A stretch of DNA of 64,000 nt, from assembly GCA_963833745.1 (NCBI GenBank), contig CAWHZD010000003.1, forward strand, positions 434,001 through 498,000, in the 5' to 3' direction. A model generated the notes under the pieces. That model was not told the DNA's origin and did no database searches. It saw only the letters and a list, made by a program, of their open reading frames with translations. This document shows positions 57,629 to 64,000 of the stretch, one piece after another. A program made the position numbers and the translations under genes. This DNA comes from AP-15 sp963833745 (lineage in GTDB: Bacteria; Pseudomonadota; Alphaproteobacteria; ATCC43930; CGMCC-115725). Position 1 is the first letter of the stretch, and the number at the start of each line of letters is the position of its first letter.

Positions 57629-57790
57629 GTGGCTTCCTCCCAACACTTCGTCCGTATTTTACTGGCCGCCGAGATAATTAGAGCCAACCGCCCTGAGGCA
57701 CAAGCCGGTTCGCCGTTGGTCGGCCACCGCCATCGAAAAACCCTTTCGAGCGGTAAACCTTTTATGTGTTGGAGCACCCGTCAGCCGCCG

Positions 57791-57821
57791 TCTGATTGAG
57801 AGCCCCCGCCTCTCAATCAGA
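57791..57821. promoter_or_regulatory. 12-bp inverted repeat upstream of sugar importer operon
   Basis: TCTGATTGAGAG, 7 bases, CTCTCAATCAGA: perfect arms. It is about 165 bp upstream of the binding-protein start. There is no T-run after it in the operon direction, so an operator is more likely than a terminator. Confidence 0.55.
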
Positions 57822-57896
57822 AAACTGAGGCAGATACGGCGACGATATAAAAAGAACTGCGCGAGGTGGTTCGCGAATACAGTCCGATCGAGAAGC

Positions 57897-57922
57897 GGGC
57901 GAGAGGTGATCACCCCTCGCCC
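57897..57922. promoter_or_regulatory. 26-bp near-perfect palindrome between G1 peptidase and importer operon
   Basis: GGGCGAGAGGTGA followed by TCACCCCTCGCCC, with one mismatched pair. It lies about 105 bp beyond the peptidase stop. It could be a terminator stem for that gene or a regulator site; no U-tract is visible. Confidence 0.5.
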
Positions 57923-58027
57923 TACTCCAGGTCGGCGGTTGTGCTTCTCAGACTTTAACTATCATTCTCGAGAACCAGGATGATCTACGCAGCCCTGACG
58001 ATTACTTTTGATTGGCGTCGACGCCGG

Positions 58028-58954
58028 TCAGGCCACCGGAGCGGCGCCGTTATAGAGACATTGGATCACCGTCGGCGATATCAAATTCCCGTCGGAGACG
58101 ACGTTGCCGCCCGCCGTCAGGTTGATGTTGTTGCCGGTGCCGCCGTTGACCGTGTTGCCATTGGTCAGGAACGCCTCGCACACCGAGAAGAAGACCTCGC
58201 CGTAATCGGCGATGGCGCTCTGCGCACCGTTGACGGTCGGCGCCTCGACGATCCACTCGGCACAATTCCCGGCCAGCTTGGTGCCCGAGGGCGCCGTGAA
58301 GTTGAACGAGGTCGACGCGCCGCTGGTCCGGTTGCTGAAATAGGCGGTCGCCATGGTGGCGTTCGCCCCGGTCATCGAGCAGATCAGCATCGTCACCATG
58401 TCTCCGGGACTAATCGCGAGGTTGGTGATCTGGACCTCGGGACCCGGAAACCATTCCCACCACGGATAGATGTGGCGGGTGACCGTGCTGCCGCTTTGGT
58501 AGACCTCGCATTCGACGCCTGCCTGGCAGACGTCGGGGGTCTGGTCGCCGTCGATGCCGACCCAGCTCGAACAGTAGTACCACTGGTTTTGGGTCGGAGC
58601 GTCGACGTTTGGGACCACCCAATCGCCTTCGACCCATTTGAATGATTGGCCCGAAGGCGCGTAAACGACACCGCCCGACCAGTTCGTCGATGTCTCGGTG
58701 CCGTCTTTGGGGTTGCGCACGCGAGGACCGTGGCGTCGGTCTGGATTGACGCGAAAAGTCGGTTCGACGTAGTGGAGCTTACCGTTGAGCTGGCCGATGA
58801 CGCGCTTGTACCGCTCGAGATGGTGGGGATCCTCGGGGCGCGCCGGGAAACCGTTCTTGATGACGTCCTCCGGGCTTGCAGTCAGCGGGTTAAACCCGCG
58901 TGGCGGCTTGAAAGTCATGATCTTGATACCGCCGTCTAATGTGATCAGTGTCAT
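58028..58954 (-). CDS. G1-family glutamic peptidase (eqolisin-like)
   Basis: 308 residues from ATG 58954, 6 bp behind GGAGG; an upstream ATG at 59014 is not supported by a ribosome site. The eqolisin beta-sandwich reads TNWSGGVVY, FKWVEGDWVVPNV, WYYCSSWVGIDGD, CQAGVECE, YPWWEWFPGPEVQITNLAIS and AEWIVEAPTVNGAQSAIADYG. The Glu in EWIVE and the Gln in the CQ segment are the likely catalytic pair. No signal peptide is visible although the family is normally secreted. A CRP-like site lies 72 bp upstream. Confidence 0.82.
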   Translation of the reverse strand: MTLITLDGGIKIMTFKPPRGFNPLTASPEDVIKNGFPARPEDPHHLERYKRVIGQLNGKLHYVEPTFRVNPDRRHGPRVRNPKDGTETSTNWSGGVVYAPSGQSFKWVEGDWVVPNVDAPTQNQWYYCSSWVGIDGDQTPDVCQAGVECEVYQSGSTVTRHIYPWWEWFPGPEVQITNLAISPGDMVTMLICSMTGANATMATAYFSNRTSGASTSFNFTAPSGTKLAGNCAEWIVEAPTVNGAQSAIADYGEVFFSVCEAFLTNGNTVNGGTGNNINLTAGGNVVSDGNLISPTVIQCLYNGAAPVA

Positions 58955-59025
58955 TCTGTCCTCCATTACAGTAACTGGATCGTCATCCAGCCAAGAAACC
59001 TTAAGACAAGTCACAACCGGTGCAG

Positions 59026-59041
59026 TGTGAGCTGCATCACG
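59026..59041. promoter_or_regulatory. CRP-like palindrome upstream of G1 peptidase
   Basis: TGTGAGCTGCATCACG, one mismatch from TGTGA-N6-TCACA, and identical to the 32477 site in GTGAGCTGC. It lies about 72-87 bp upstream of the peptidase start codon. Confidence 0.55.
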
Positions 59042-59210
59042 TCTGCGTCGATATTCTATGGATAATAAAATATGAACTGGTCAGGCCGCCATATTACAAC
59101 AGGATTAGATTCGCTGCGGGATGCTGCGGGTTATTGTCTTGCCTGAGACGCGCGCGGGTAAGGTAAGGGCCCCTCACCGTCAACGATCAAGCCTCGCAGC
59201 GGAGATTACC

Positions 59211-59662
59211 GTGAGCGACGCCAAAGGGATCACCGTTCTCGCTATCTGCGGCAGCCTTCGCAAAGCCTCCGACAACATGGCGGCGCTGCGCACTGCGATC
59301 TACTTGAAGCCGCCGGGGATGACGATCGAGATCGCCGACATCTCGACAATCCCACTCTACAACGAGGACCTGTGCGCCCCGGCTTCCCGCCGCCGGTCGA
59401 AACCTTGCAGCGTCAAATCGCCGCCGCCGACGCGCTGCTGTTTGCGACACCCGAGTACAACTACTCGATGTCGAGGGTGCTGAAGAACGCGATCGACTGG
59501 GTCTCGCACCCGCCGATCAACAAGCCCGAGGTGCTGATCGGGCAGGCGCACGCCAAATTCGCCGCCGACGGCCGTTTCACCGACGAGGCGGCGCGAGGAT
59601 TTATCCGTGATATGCTGGTGGCGCTCGAAAGCTGGACCCGGCAGATCGGCGGCAAACGCTGA
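59211..59662 (+). pseudogene. NAD(P)H-dependent FMN reductase, frameshifted and internally deleted
   Basis: From GTG 59211 behind CGGAG. GITVLAICGSLRKASDNMAALR and IEIADISTIPLYNEDL are standard. Near 59375 one base is lost and the frame changes to PGFPPPVETLQRQIAAADALLF with ATPEYNYSMSRVLKNAIDWVSHP. There the usual middle segment (about 45 residues, from the flavodoxin glycine loop to the second NKPE) is missing, and PINKPEVLIGQAHAKFA follows directly. Recombination between the two NKP-encoding stretches would explain the deletion. Very probably inactive. Confidence 0.75.
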
Positions 59663-59796
59663 GGGCTTGCCGGAGCGAAAGAGAGTAAGTTGGCGAGATC
59701 CCTGCGACAGCGCGGGTCCAGGTATCCCCGGCAACGTCGTGGCGTCCCTGGATTCGCGCTGGTGCGGGTAAGACGGCAGAAAACGGGAGGGTAGTG

Positions 59797-60603
59797 ATGG
59801 ATCTCGACTTCACCGGCAAAGTCGCGCTGGTCACCGGAGCGGGAAACGGCATCGGGCGCGCCACGGCGCTTGCGTTCGCCAAGAGCGGTGCCAAGGTGGT
59901 CGTCGTCGATTGCGATACGGCGGGGGGCGAGGCGACCGCCGGGATCATCCGCCAGCAGGGCGGCGACGCACGCTTTGTCGCCGCCGACGTGACCAAATCG
60001 GCCGAGGTCCAGAACTACGTCAAGACGGCGCTCGACGCCTACGGTGCGATCGACTGCTTTTTCAACAATGCCGGCGTCGAAGGCAAATGGGCGCACACTG
60101 CCGAGTATGACGAGGACATGTTCGACGCGGTCATCGGCGTCAACGTCAAAGGGGTGTTCCTGGGGCTGCGCCATGTGCTGCCGGTCATGCTGCAGCAACA
60201 ACGCGGCGCCATCGTCAACACCGCCTCGGTTGCGGGGCTGGTGGCGACGCCCGGCATGCCGGCCTATGTCGCCTCCAAGCATGCGGTGATCGGGTTGACC
60301 AAGACCGCCGCCGGCGAGGTCGCCCGGCAAGGCATTCGCGTCAACGCCGTGTGCCCCGGTCCGGTCGACACCCGGATGATCCACTCGCTCGAAACGCAGC
60401 TCAACCCCGCCGACCCGGCGAGCGTCAGCCGGCGCTATCAGTCTGCGATCCCGCTCGGGCGCTACGTGACGACCGACGAGATCGCCAACACCGTGCTGTT
60501 CCTGTGCTCCGATCTCGCTGCCGCGATCACCGGCGGGCAATACGTCGTCGACGGTGGACGCACCGCGACCGGCGGCGCCGTCACCCAGGCGCTGCAGAAC
60601 TAG
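59797..60603 (+). CDS. SDR-family oxidoreductase
   Basis: 268 residues from ATG 59797, behind GGGAGGG. The cofactor motif is TGAGNGIG, the NNAG motif is FFNNAGVEG, the catalytic Ser is in VNTASVAG and the Tyr-Lys pair is YVASK. The C-terminus (ITGGQYVVDGGRTATGG) is typical of classical SDRs. It uses NAD(P) to oxidise or reduce an alcohol or ketone; the substrate is unknown. Its stop codon is followed after one base by the IS5 element edge. Confidence 0.9.
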   Translation: MDLDFTGKVALVTGAGNGIGRATALAFAKSGAKVVVVDCDTAGGEATAGIIRQQGGDARFVAADVTKSAEVQNYVKTALDAYGAIDCFFNNAGVEGKWAHTAEYDEDMFDAVIGVNVKGVFLGLRHVLPVMLQQQRGAIVNTASVAGLVATPGMPAYVASKHAVIGLTKTAAGEVARQGIRVNAVCPGPVDTRMIHSLETQLNPADPASVSRRYQSAIPLGRYVTTDEIANTVLFLCSDLAAAITGGQYVVDGGRTATGGAVTQALQN

Positions 60604-60604
60604 A

Positions 60605-61518
60605 CTAGGGCGTGTCGTCAATTACTTGGAGCCTTACCCGTAAAACGAGTTGACGATTAGGTGGAGATCGCAAAACGAGTCTACCTCGGCCGGAGATTGT
60701 GTGATCAATGAAAGGTCGGCTTTGGCAAGAGGCTGACCCATGACCCGATATGGACTGCGAGACGACCAGTGGGAGCGGATCAAAGACGGGCTGCCAGGGC
60801 GGATCAGCCATGTCGGCGTGACCGCCCAAGACAATCGTCGATTCGTCGAAGCCGTCCTCTATCGTTTCCGCGCCGGCATCCCGTGGCGCGATTTGCCAGA
60901 ACGGTTCGGTGATTGGAAGAATGCCCATCGCCGGTTCAGCCGGTGGGCGCAAAGCGGGGTCTGGCAAACCATCTTCGAATATCTCGCCGCCGATGCTGAC
61001 AACGAATACGCGATGATCGACAGCACCATCGTGCGGGCGCATCAGCACAGTGCCGGCGCTCCCAAAAAGACCAGGACGAGGCGATCGGGCTTAGCCCGGA
61101 TATCTCACCGGCGGGTTGAGCACCAAAATCCATGCTCTGGTTGATGCGCTCGGCAATCCCCTGGCCTTTCTGCTGAGCGCGGGACAGGCCCACGATCTGG
61201 TTGGCGCCGACGCGCTGCTGCCGCAGATGGCGGCCGATCGGCTGATCGCCGACAAAGCCTTTGACGCCGACGCCCGTGTCCGCGAACCCCTGGCGCGCGC
61301 CGGCAAATCGGCGGTCATCCCGCCGCGACCAAACCGACTTGCACCTGCCGATTTTGACCGCGACCTCTACAAGGAACGCCATCTGGTCGAAAACTTCTTC
61401 TGTAAACTCAAACAGTTCCGGGCCATCGCCACCCGTTACGACAAAACTGCACGCAATTTCCTCGCCGCCATCCACCTCGCCGCCGCTATCATTTGGCTCA
61501 ATTGACGACACGCCCTAG
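60605..61518 (+). mobile_element. IS5-family element (IS427-like) next to the SDR stop codon
   Basis: Inverted ends CTAGGGCGTGTCGTCAATT at 60605-60623 and the reverse complement at 61500-61518 are perfect over 19 bp including the CTAG, which is probably the duplicated target. The element is about 905 bp between the CTAG copies. The transposase is split between two frames. Confidence 0.88.
60740..61505 (+). pseudogene. IS5-family transposase in two frames
   Basis: ATG 60740 (MTRYGLRDDQWERIKDGLPG) carries the N-terminal domain to YAMIDSTIVRAHQHSAGAPKK, including the first catalytic Asp. The rest (LSTKIHALVDALGNPLAFLL, RLIADKAFDADARVRE with the second Asp, YKERHLVENFFCKLKQFR with the Glu) is in another frame ending at 61505. 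In IS427-like elements the two parts are sometimes joined by programmed frameshifting, but the linker region here (61075-61115) contains extra sequence and a stop, so decay is likelier. Confidence 0.75.
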
Positions 61519-61695
61519 TGTCCGCCTTTCCTCCTGCTCGGCTCGCCAACTATGGATCGTTAATCGCGGCGAGACGACCCGTCGATCGGTCTCGCCGCCC
61601 GCGCAAGACAGCTCTGCCGGATTTTTGGGCATCCGCCGGAACGTTGCCGTGATCGCTGCCGTTTTGCGGTAGGTACGATCATGGAGGACGCAACC

Positions 61696-61770
61696 GTGGG
61701 TGCCATTCTGCTGTGGCTGCTCGGCATACCGATACCGATCATCATCCTCCTCCTGCTGCTGTGGCATTAA
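61696..61770 (+). CDS. 24-residue hydrophobic membrane peptide
   Basis: From GTG 61696, nine bases behind GGAGG (61683-61687): GAILLWLLGIPIPIIILLLL followed by LWH. An ATG at 61681 in the same frame would add five polar residues but would overlap the ribosome site. It is one transmembrane helix with a central Pro-Ile-Pro. It ends 20 bp before the ATG of the next membrane protein, which has its own GAGGAGG, so the two are likely an operon. Function unknown. Confidence 0.6.
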   Translation: MGAILLWLLGIPIPIIILLLLLWH

Positions 61771-61790
61771 ATGGATCGAGGAGGTTTGCC

Positions 61791-62699
61791 ATGGAAAGCT
61801 CGTCAATGAGAATGAGCGAAGATCAGCTCGTGGGATCCGCGTTGGCGCCGGCCGAGACCCCCGTTTCGGCGATATCTTGGGGGGCCATCATCGGCGGCGC
61901 ATTTGCCATCGTTTCGATCAGTTTGATCTTGCTTGCGTTGGGTGCAGGGCTGGGCTTTGCCTCGGTGTCGCCGTGGTCGAATACGGGACCGTCGGCGACG
62001 ACGTTTACTATCGCCGCGGCGATCTGGCTGCTCGTCGTGCAATGGCTGTCGGCGGCGTTCGGCGGCTACCTCACCGGTCGGCTGCGCACCAAATGGGTGT
62101 CGGTACCCAGCGACGAAGTCTATTTCCGCGATACCGCCCACGGGTTTTTGGCCTGGGCGGTGGCGGCGGTGATCACCGCTGCGGTGCTGGCCTCGGCAAC
62201 CTCGTCACTGATTGGCGGAGCAGCCCGTCTCGCCGGTACCGCCGCCGGGTCGGCGGCGCAGGGTACGACCGCAAACGCCACCGCCCCGTTCGGGTCGGCG
62301 GTGCTCGATCCAACCGCGTATCTGGTCAATGAGTTGTTCCGCAGCGACCATCCCGAAGCCAACGGCAATCCGCAGGTGGCGCGCGCCGAGGCCGCTCCGA
62401 TCATCGCCCGCGGACTGGCTGAAGGCAGTATGCCGGCCGCGGACAAAGCCTATCTCACCCAGCTCGCCGCCGCCCATACCGGCCTCAGCCAGCCTGACGC
62501 CGCCAGGCGGATCGACGATGTCGATGCCCAGGTGACAGCGGTGTGGGTCAAGGCTCACCAGGCCGCCGACCAGGCGCGTAAGGCGGCATCTTACCTGTCG
62601 TTCTTCACCGCCTTTGCGATGGTGGTCGGCGCCTTTATCGCGGCGGTGGCGGCGACCGTCGCCGGCCATCGGCGCGACCAGCTGCTGGCGCGCCGCTGA
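61791..62699 (+). CDS. Membrane protein of unknown function
   Basis: 302 residues from ATG 61791 behind GAGGAGG. Helices include ISWGAIIGGAFAIVSISLILLALGAGLGFA, TTFTIAAAIWLLVVQWLSAAFGGYL, FLAWAVAAVITAAVLASA and a C-terminal FFTAFAMVVGAFIAAVAATVAG. A long polar loop (about residues 150-260) with NELFRSDHPEANG and DDVDAQVTAVWVKAHQAADQA separates them. It belongs to a group of uncharacterised inner-membrane proteins often labelled conserved hypothetical. It is downstream of the 24-residue peptide. Confidence 0.65.
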   Translation: MESSSMRMSEDQLVGSALAPAETPVSAISWGAIIGGAFAIVSISLILLALGAGLGFASVSPWSNTGPSATTFTIAAAIWLLVVQWLSAAFGGYLTGRLRTKWVSVPSDEVYFRDTAHGFLAWAVAAVITAAVLASATSSLIGGAARLAGTAAGSAAQGTTANATAPFGSAVLDPTAYLVNELFRSDHPEANGNPQVARAEAAPIIARGLAEGSMPAADKAYLTQLAAAHTGLSQPDAARRIDDVDAQVTAVWVKAHQAADQARKAASYLSFFTAFAMVVGAFIAAVAATVAGHRRDQLLARR

Positions 62700-62836
62700 A
62701 GCGGCCGTCATTCGAGCAGTTGGTAAATGGCACTGGTCGTTCGGGCAGGTGACGAGGAACTTCTTAACGGCTAGTAGCTTGTAAGCTGGTTCCACGCCCT
62801 CAATTTTGGCGCGACCGAGGAAGGCTTTCCGGGCAG

Positions 62837-63802
62837 TCACTCGGCATTTGCTTCCGCCAGCACTTCGGCAAAAAGGGTGCGGTCGATGTTGCCGCCGGTC
62901 TGGATCACCGCGACGCACTTGCCGCCGAGCCGTTCGCGTTCCTGCAATGCAGCGGCGAGCGCCGCGGCCCCGGCGCCCTCGGCGAGATTGTGCGTGTCGG
63001 TGAAGAGGATGCGCATCGCACGGCGGATCTCGGCTTCGGACACGGTCACGATCCGCGCCGCGCCACGACGGATCAAGTCGAGCGAGTCGGGGTCAGGAAC
63101 GCGTACGGCGAGCCCGTCGGCGATCGTGTCGGCGGAATTGGTGGCGACCGGCCGGCCGGCGGCCAACGACAGTGCATAGGCGGGCGCCTCCGCCGCGACG
63201 ACGCCGACAATTTCGGCCGTGCGGCCCAGCGCCTCGCGTGCGGCAATGACCCCCGAAATGCCGCTGCCGAGCCCGATCGGCACGTAGACCGTGTCGAAAT
63301 CGGGCGCTTCGCGGAACAGCTCGAGCCCATAGCTCGCGACCCCGCGCACCAGCAGCGGATCATAGGAGCGCACAAGATGAAGCCCTTCGCCCTCGGCCAA
63401 GCCGACGGCGTGCTCGTAGGCCGCCTGGAAATCGTGGCCTTCCTCGACGAGCCGCGCCCCAAACGCCACCATCGCCCGGTTCTTCTCGATGCTGTTGCCG
63501 TGCGGGACGACGATCGTCGCGGCAAGGCCGACCCGCGTCGCGGCATAGGCGATGCTCTGCCCGTGATTGCCGCGGGTCGCGGTCACCACGCCTGATATCT
63601 GGGGCTCGCGCCGTTTGAGATCGTCGAGATAGACGAGCCCGCCGCGCAATTTGAACGCGCCGATCGGCGTGTGGTTTTCGTGCTTGACCCACAACTCGGC
63701 GCCGACACGGCGCGACAACAGCGGCCAGCAGTATACCGGCGTCGGCGGCATCACACGGTGGACCAGCGCCGCAGCCGCATCCAGGATCGCGAGATCATCC
63801 AT
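62837..63802 (-). CDS. PLP-dependent threonine/serine dehydratase-like enzyme
   Basis: 321 residues from ATG 63802. The PLP lysine is in TPIGAFKLRGGLVY, the phosphate-binding glycine loop is PIGLGSGISGVIAA and a conserved Asn lies in TRGNHGQSIAY. The fold type II order and TNLAEGAGAAALAAAL-like ending (NLAEGAGAAALAAA) match catabolic threonine dehydratases. No C-terminal regulatory ACT domain is present, so it is the unregulated short form. It may deaminate threonine or a related hydroxyamino acid. Confidence 0.88.
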   Translation of the reverse strand: MDDLAILDAAAALVHRVMPPTPVYCWPLLSRRVGAELWVKHENHTPIGAFKLRGGLVYLDDLKRREPQISGVVTATRGNHGQSIAYAATRVGLAATIVVPHGNSIEKNRAMVAFGARLVEEGHDFQAAYEHAVGLAEGEGLHLVRSYDPLLVRGVASYGLELFREAPDFDTVYVPIGLGSGISGVIAAREALGRTAEIVGVVAAEAPAYALSLAAGRPVATNSADTIADGLAVRVPDPDSLDLIRRGAARIVTVSEAEIRRAMRILFTDTHNLAEGAGAAALAAALQERERLGGKCVAVIQTGGNIDRTLFAEVLAEANAE

Positions 63803-63920
63803 GACGGCCCATTCGCCCCGGTTTCGTGCTCAGCGTCAACCCCACTCAGACTGACGAGCGGTTGATAGTGGAGCGCTCGGCTGGCCACGCTGGCGGCGGC
63901 TTGAGGGAGGCTCGCGGCCG

Positions 63921-64000
63921 ATGCCGATCATTAATGGCATCGCCGATTTTCATGACGAGATGACGCTATGGCGCCGTCAAATTCATGCCCAACCCGAAGC
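63921..64000 (+). CDS. M20-family amidohydrolase, N-terminus only (runs off window)
   Basis: ATG 63921, with GAGGGAGG about 11 bp upstream. The 26 visible codons read MPIINGIADFHDEMTLWRRQ then IHAQPE, the characteristic start of M20 peptidase/hippurate hydrolase proteins (RRDLHAHPE motif). It is divergent from the dehydratase gene. The catalytic domain lies beyond the window. Confidence 0.75.
   Translation, partial: MPIINGIADFHDEMTLWRRQIHAQPE

Noticed and set aside
57659..57913. 84-codon minus-strand frame upstream of the sugar importer
   Set aside because: No motif or ribosome site, and it spans the inverted repeat at 57791; probably regulatory sequence.
59690..59775. Possible palindromic repeat before the SDR gene
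   Set aside because: The GCGGGTCCAGG and CCCTGGATTCGCG arms are degenerate; too weak to list with the clear repeats.
61070..61120. Programmed frameshift in the IS5 transposase
   Set aside because: The region between the two frames contains additional bases and a stop and no clear slippery heptamer, so I treat the gene as decayed.

Overview
The window is a chromosomal segment of a high-GC bacterium (about two thirds G+C by eye), most probably an alphaproteobacterium. Supporting this are the damage-response ATP-dependent DNA ligase with its partner MBL-fold exonuclease, an SSB ending in DDDIPF, coaD directly downstream of gyrA, and many short palindromic intergenic repeats with CCCGCGAAAGCGGG-type stems. 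I cannot place it below class. No tRNA, rRNA or CRISPR array was found.

Layout. 1-9147 is a decayed integrative element: a primase-helicase in three frames, small unknown genes, a prohead protease, major capsid protein and portal (all frameshifted), an HTH gene and an intact tyrosine recombinase. No terminase large subunit, tail or lysis gene is present, so it is either a wrecked prophage or a head-gene-bearing phage satellite. 9184-14440 carries two paralogues of an unknown family (one truncated against the element), a CadC-type winged-helix/TPR regulator and a GMC flavo-oxidoreductase. 14579-21462 is insertion-rich: an exported-protein gene split by an IS1595-family element with an exact 8-bp target duplication, an IS4-family element, a decayed hydrolase, a luciferase-like oxidoreductase, an orphan antitoxin-like gene and an AT-richer membrane-anchored gene. 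21672-28435 is a peptide-type ABC importer operon whose permease genes are separated by an IS630-family element sitting in a stop codon.

28663-44548 is mostly core: ligase and exonuclease, a Crp/Fnr regulator, gyrA-coaD, small membrane proteins, a MetE-like methyltransferase, ssb, an HtrA-like protease, a GIY-YIG protein and uvrA (one frameshift). 44716-49810 holds an MNT/HEPN toxin-antitoxin pair, a hybrid histidine kinase, a dienelactone-hydrolase-like enzyme and a second luciferase-like oxidoreductase. 49862-53320 carries a second, inverted IS4 copy that has fused with one of three tandem small secreted-protein genes. 53362-57628 is a sugar-type ABC importer operon. The right end has a bacterial G1 glutamic peptidase, a broken FMN reductase, an SDR followed immediately by an IS5-family element, a 24-residue membrane peptide, a PLP-dependent dehydratase and the start of an M20 amidohydrolase.

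Most striking: a 15-bp minisatellite inside the IS4-family transposase gene that differs in copy number between the two copies (about 3 versus 12 pentapeptides); a threefold serial duplication of the 5-prime end of the MetE-like gene, each joined to a palindromic repeat; three TGTGA-N6-TCACA sites in a window that also encodes a regulator with a CRP-type recognition helix; and recurrent one-base frameshifts in otherwise well-conserved genes, which may be genuine decay or residual sequencing indels.
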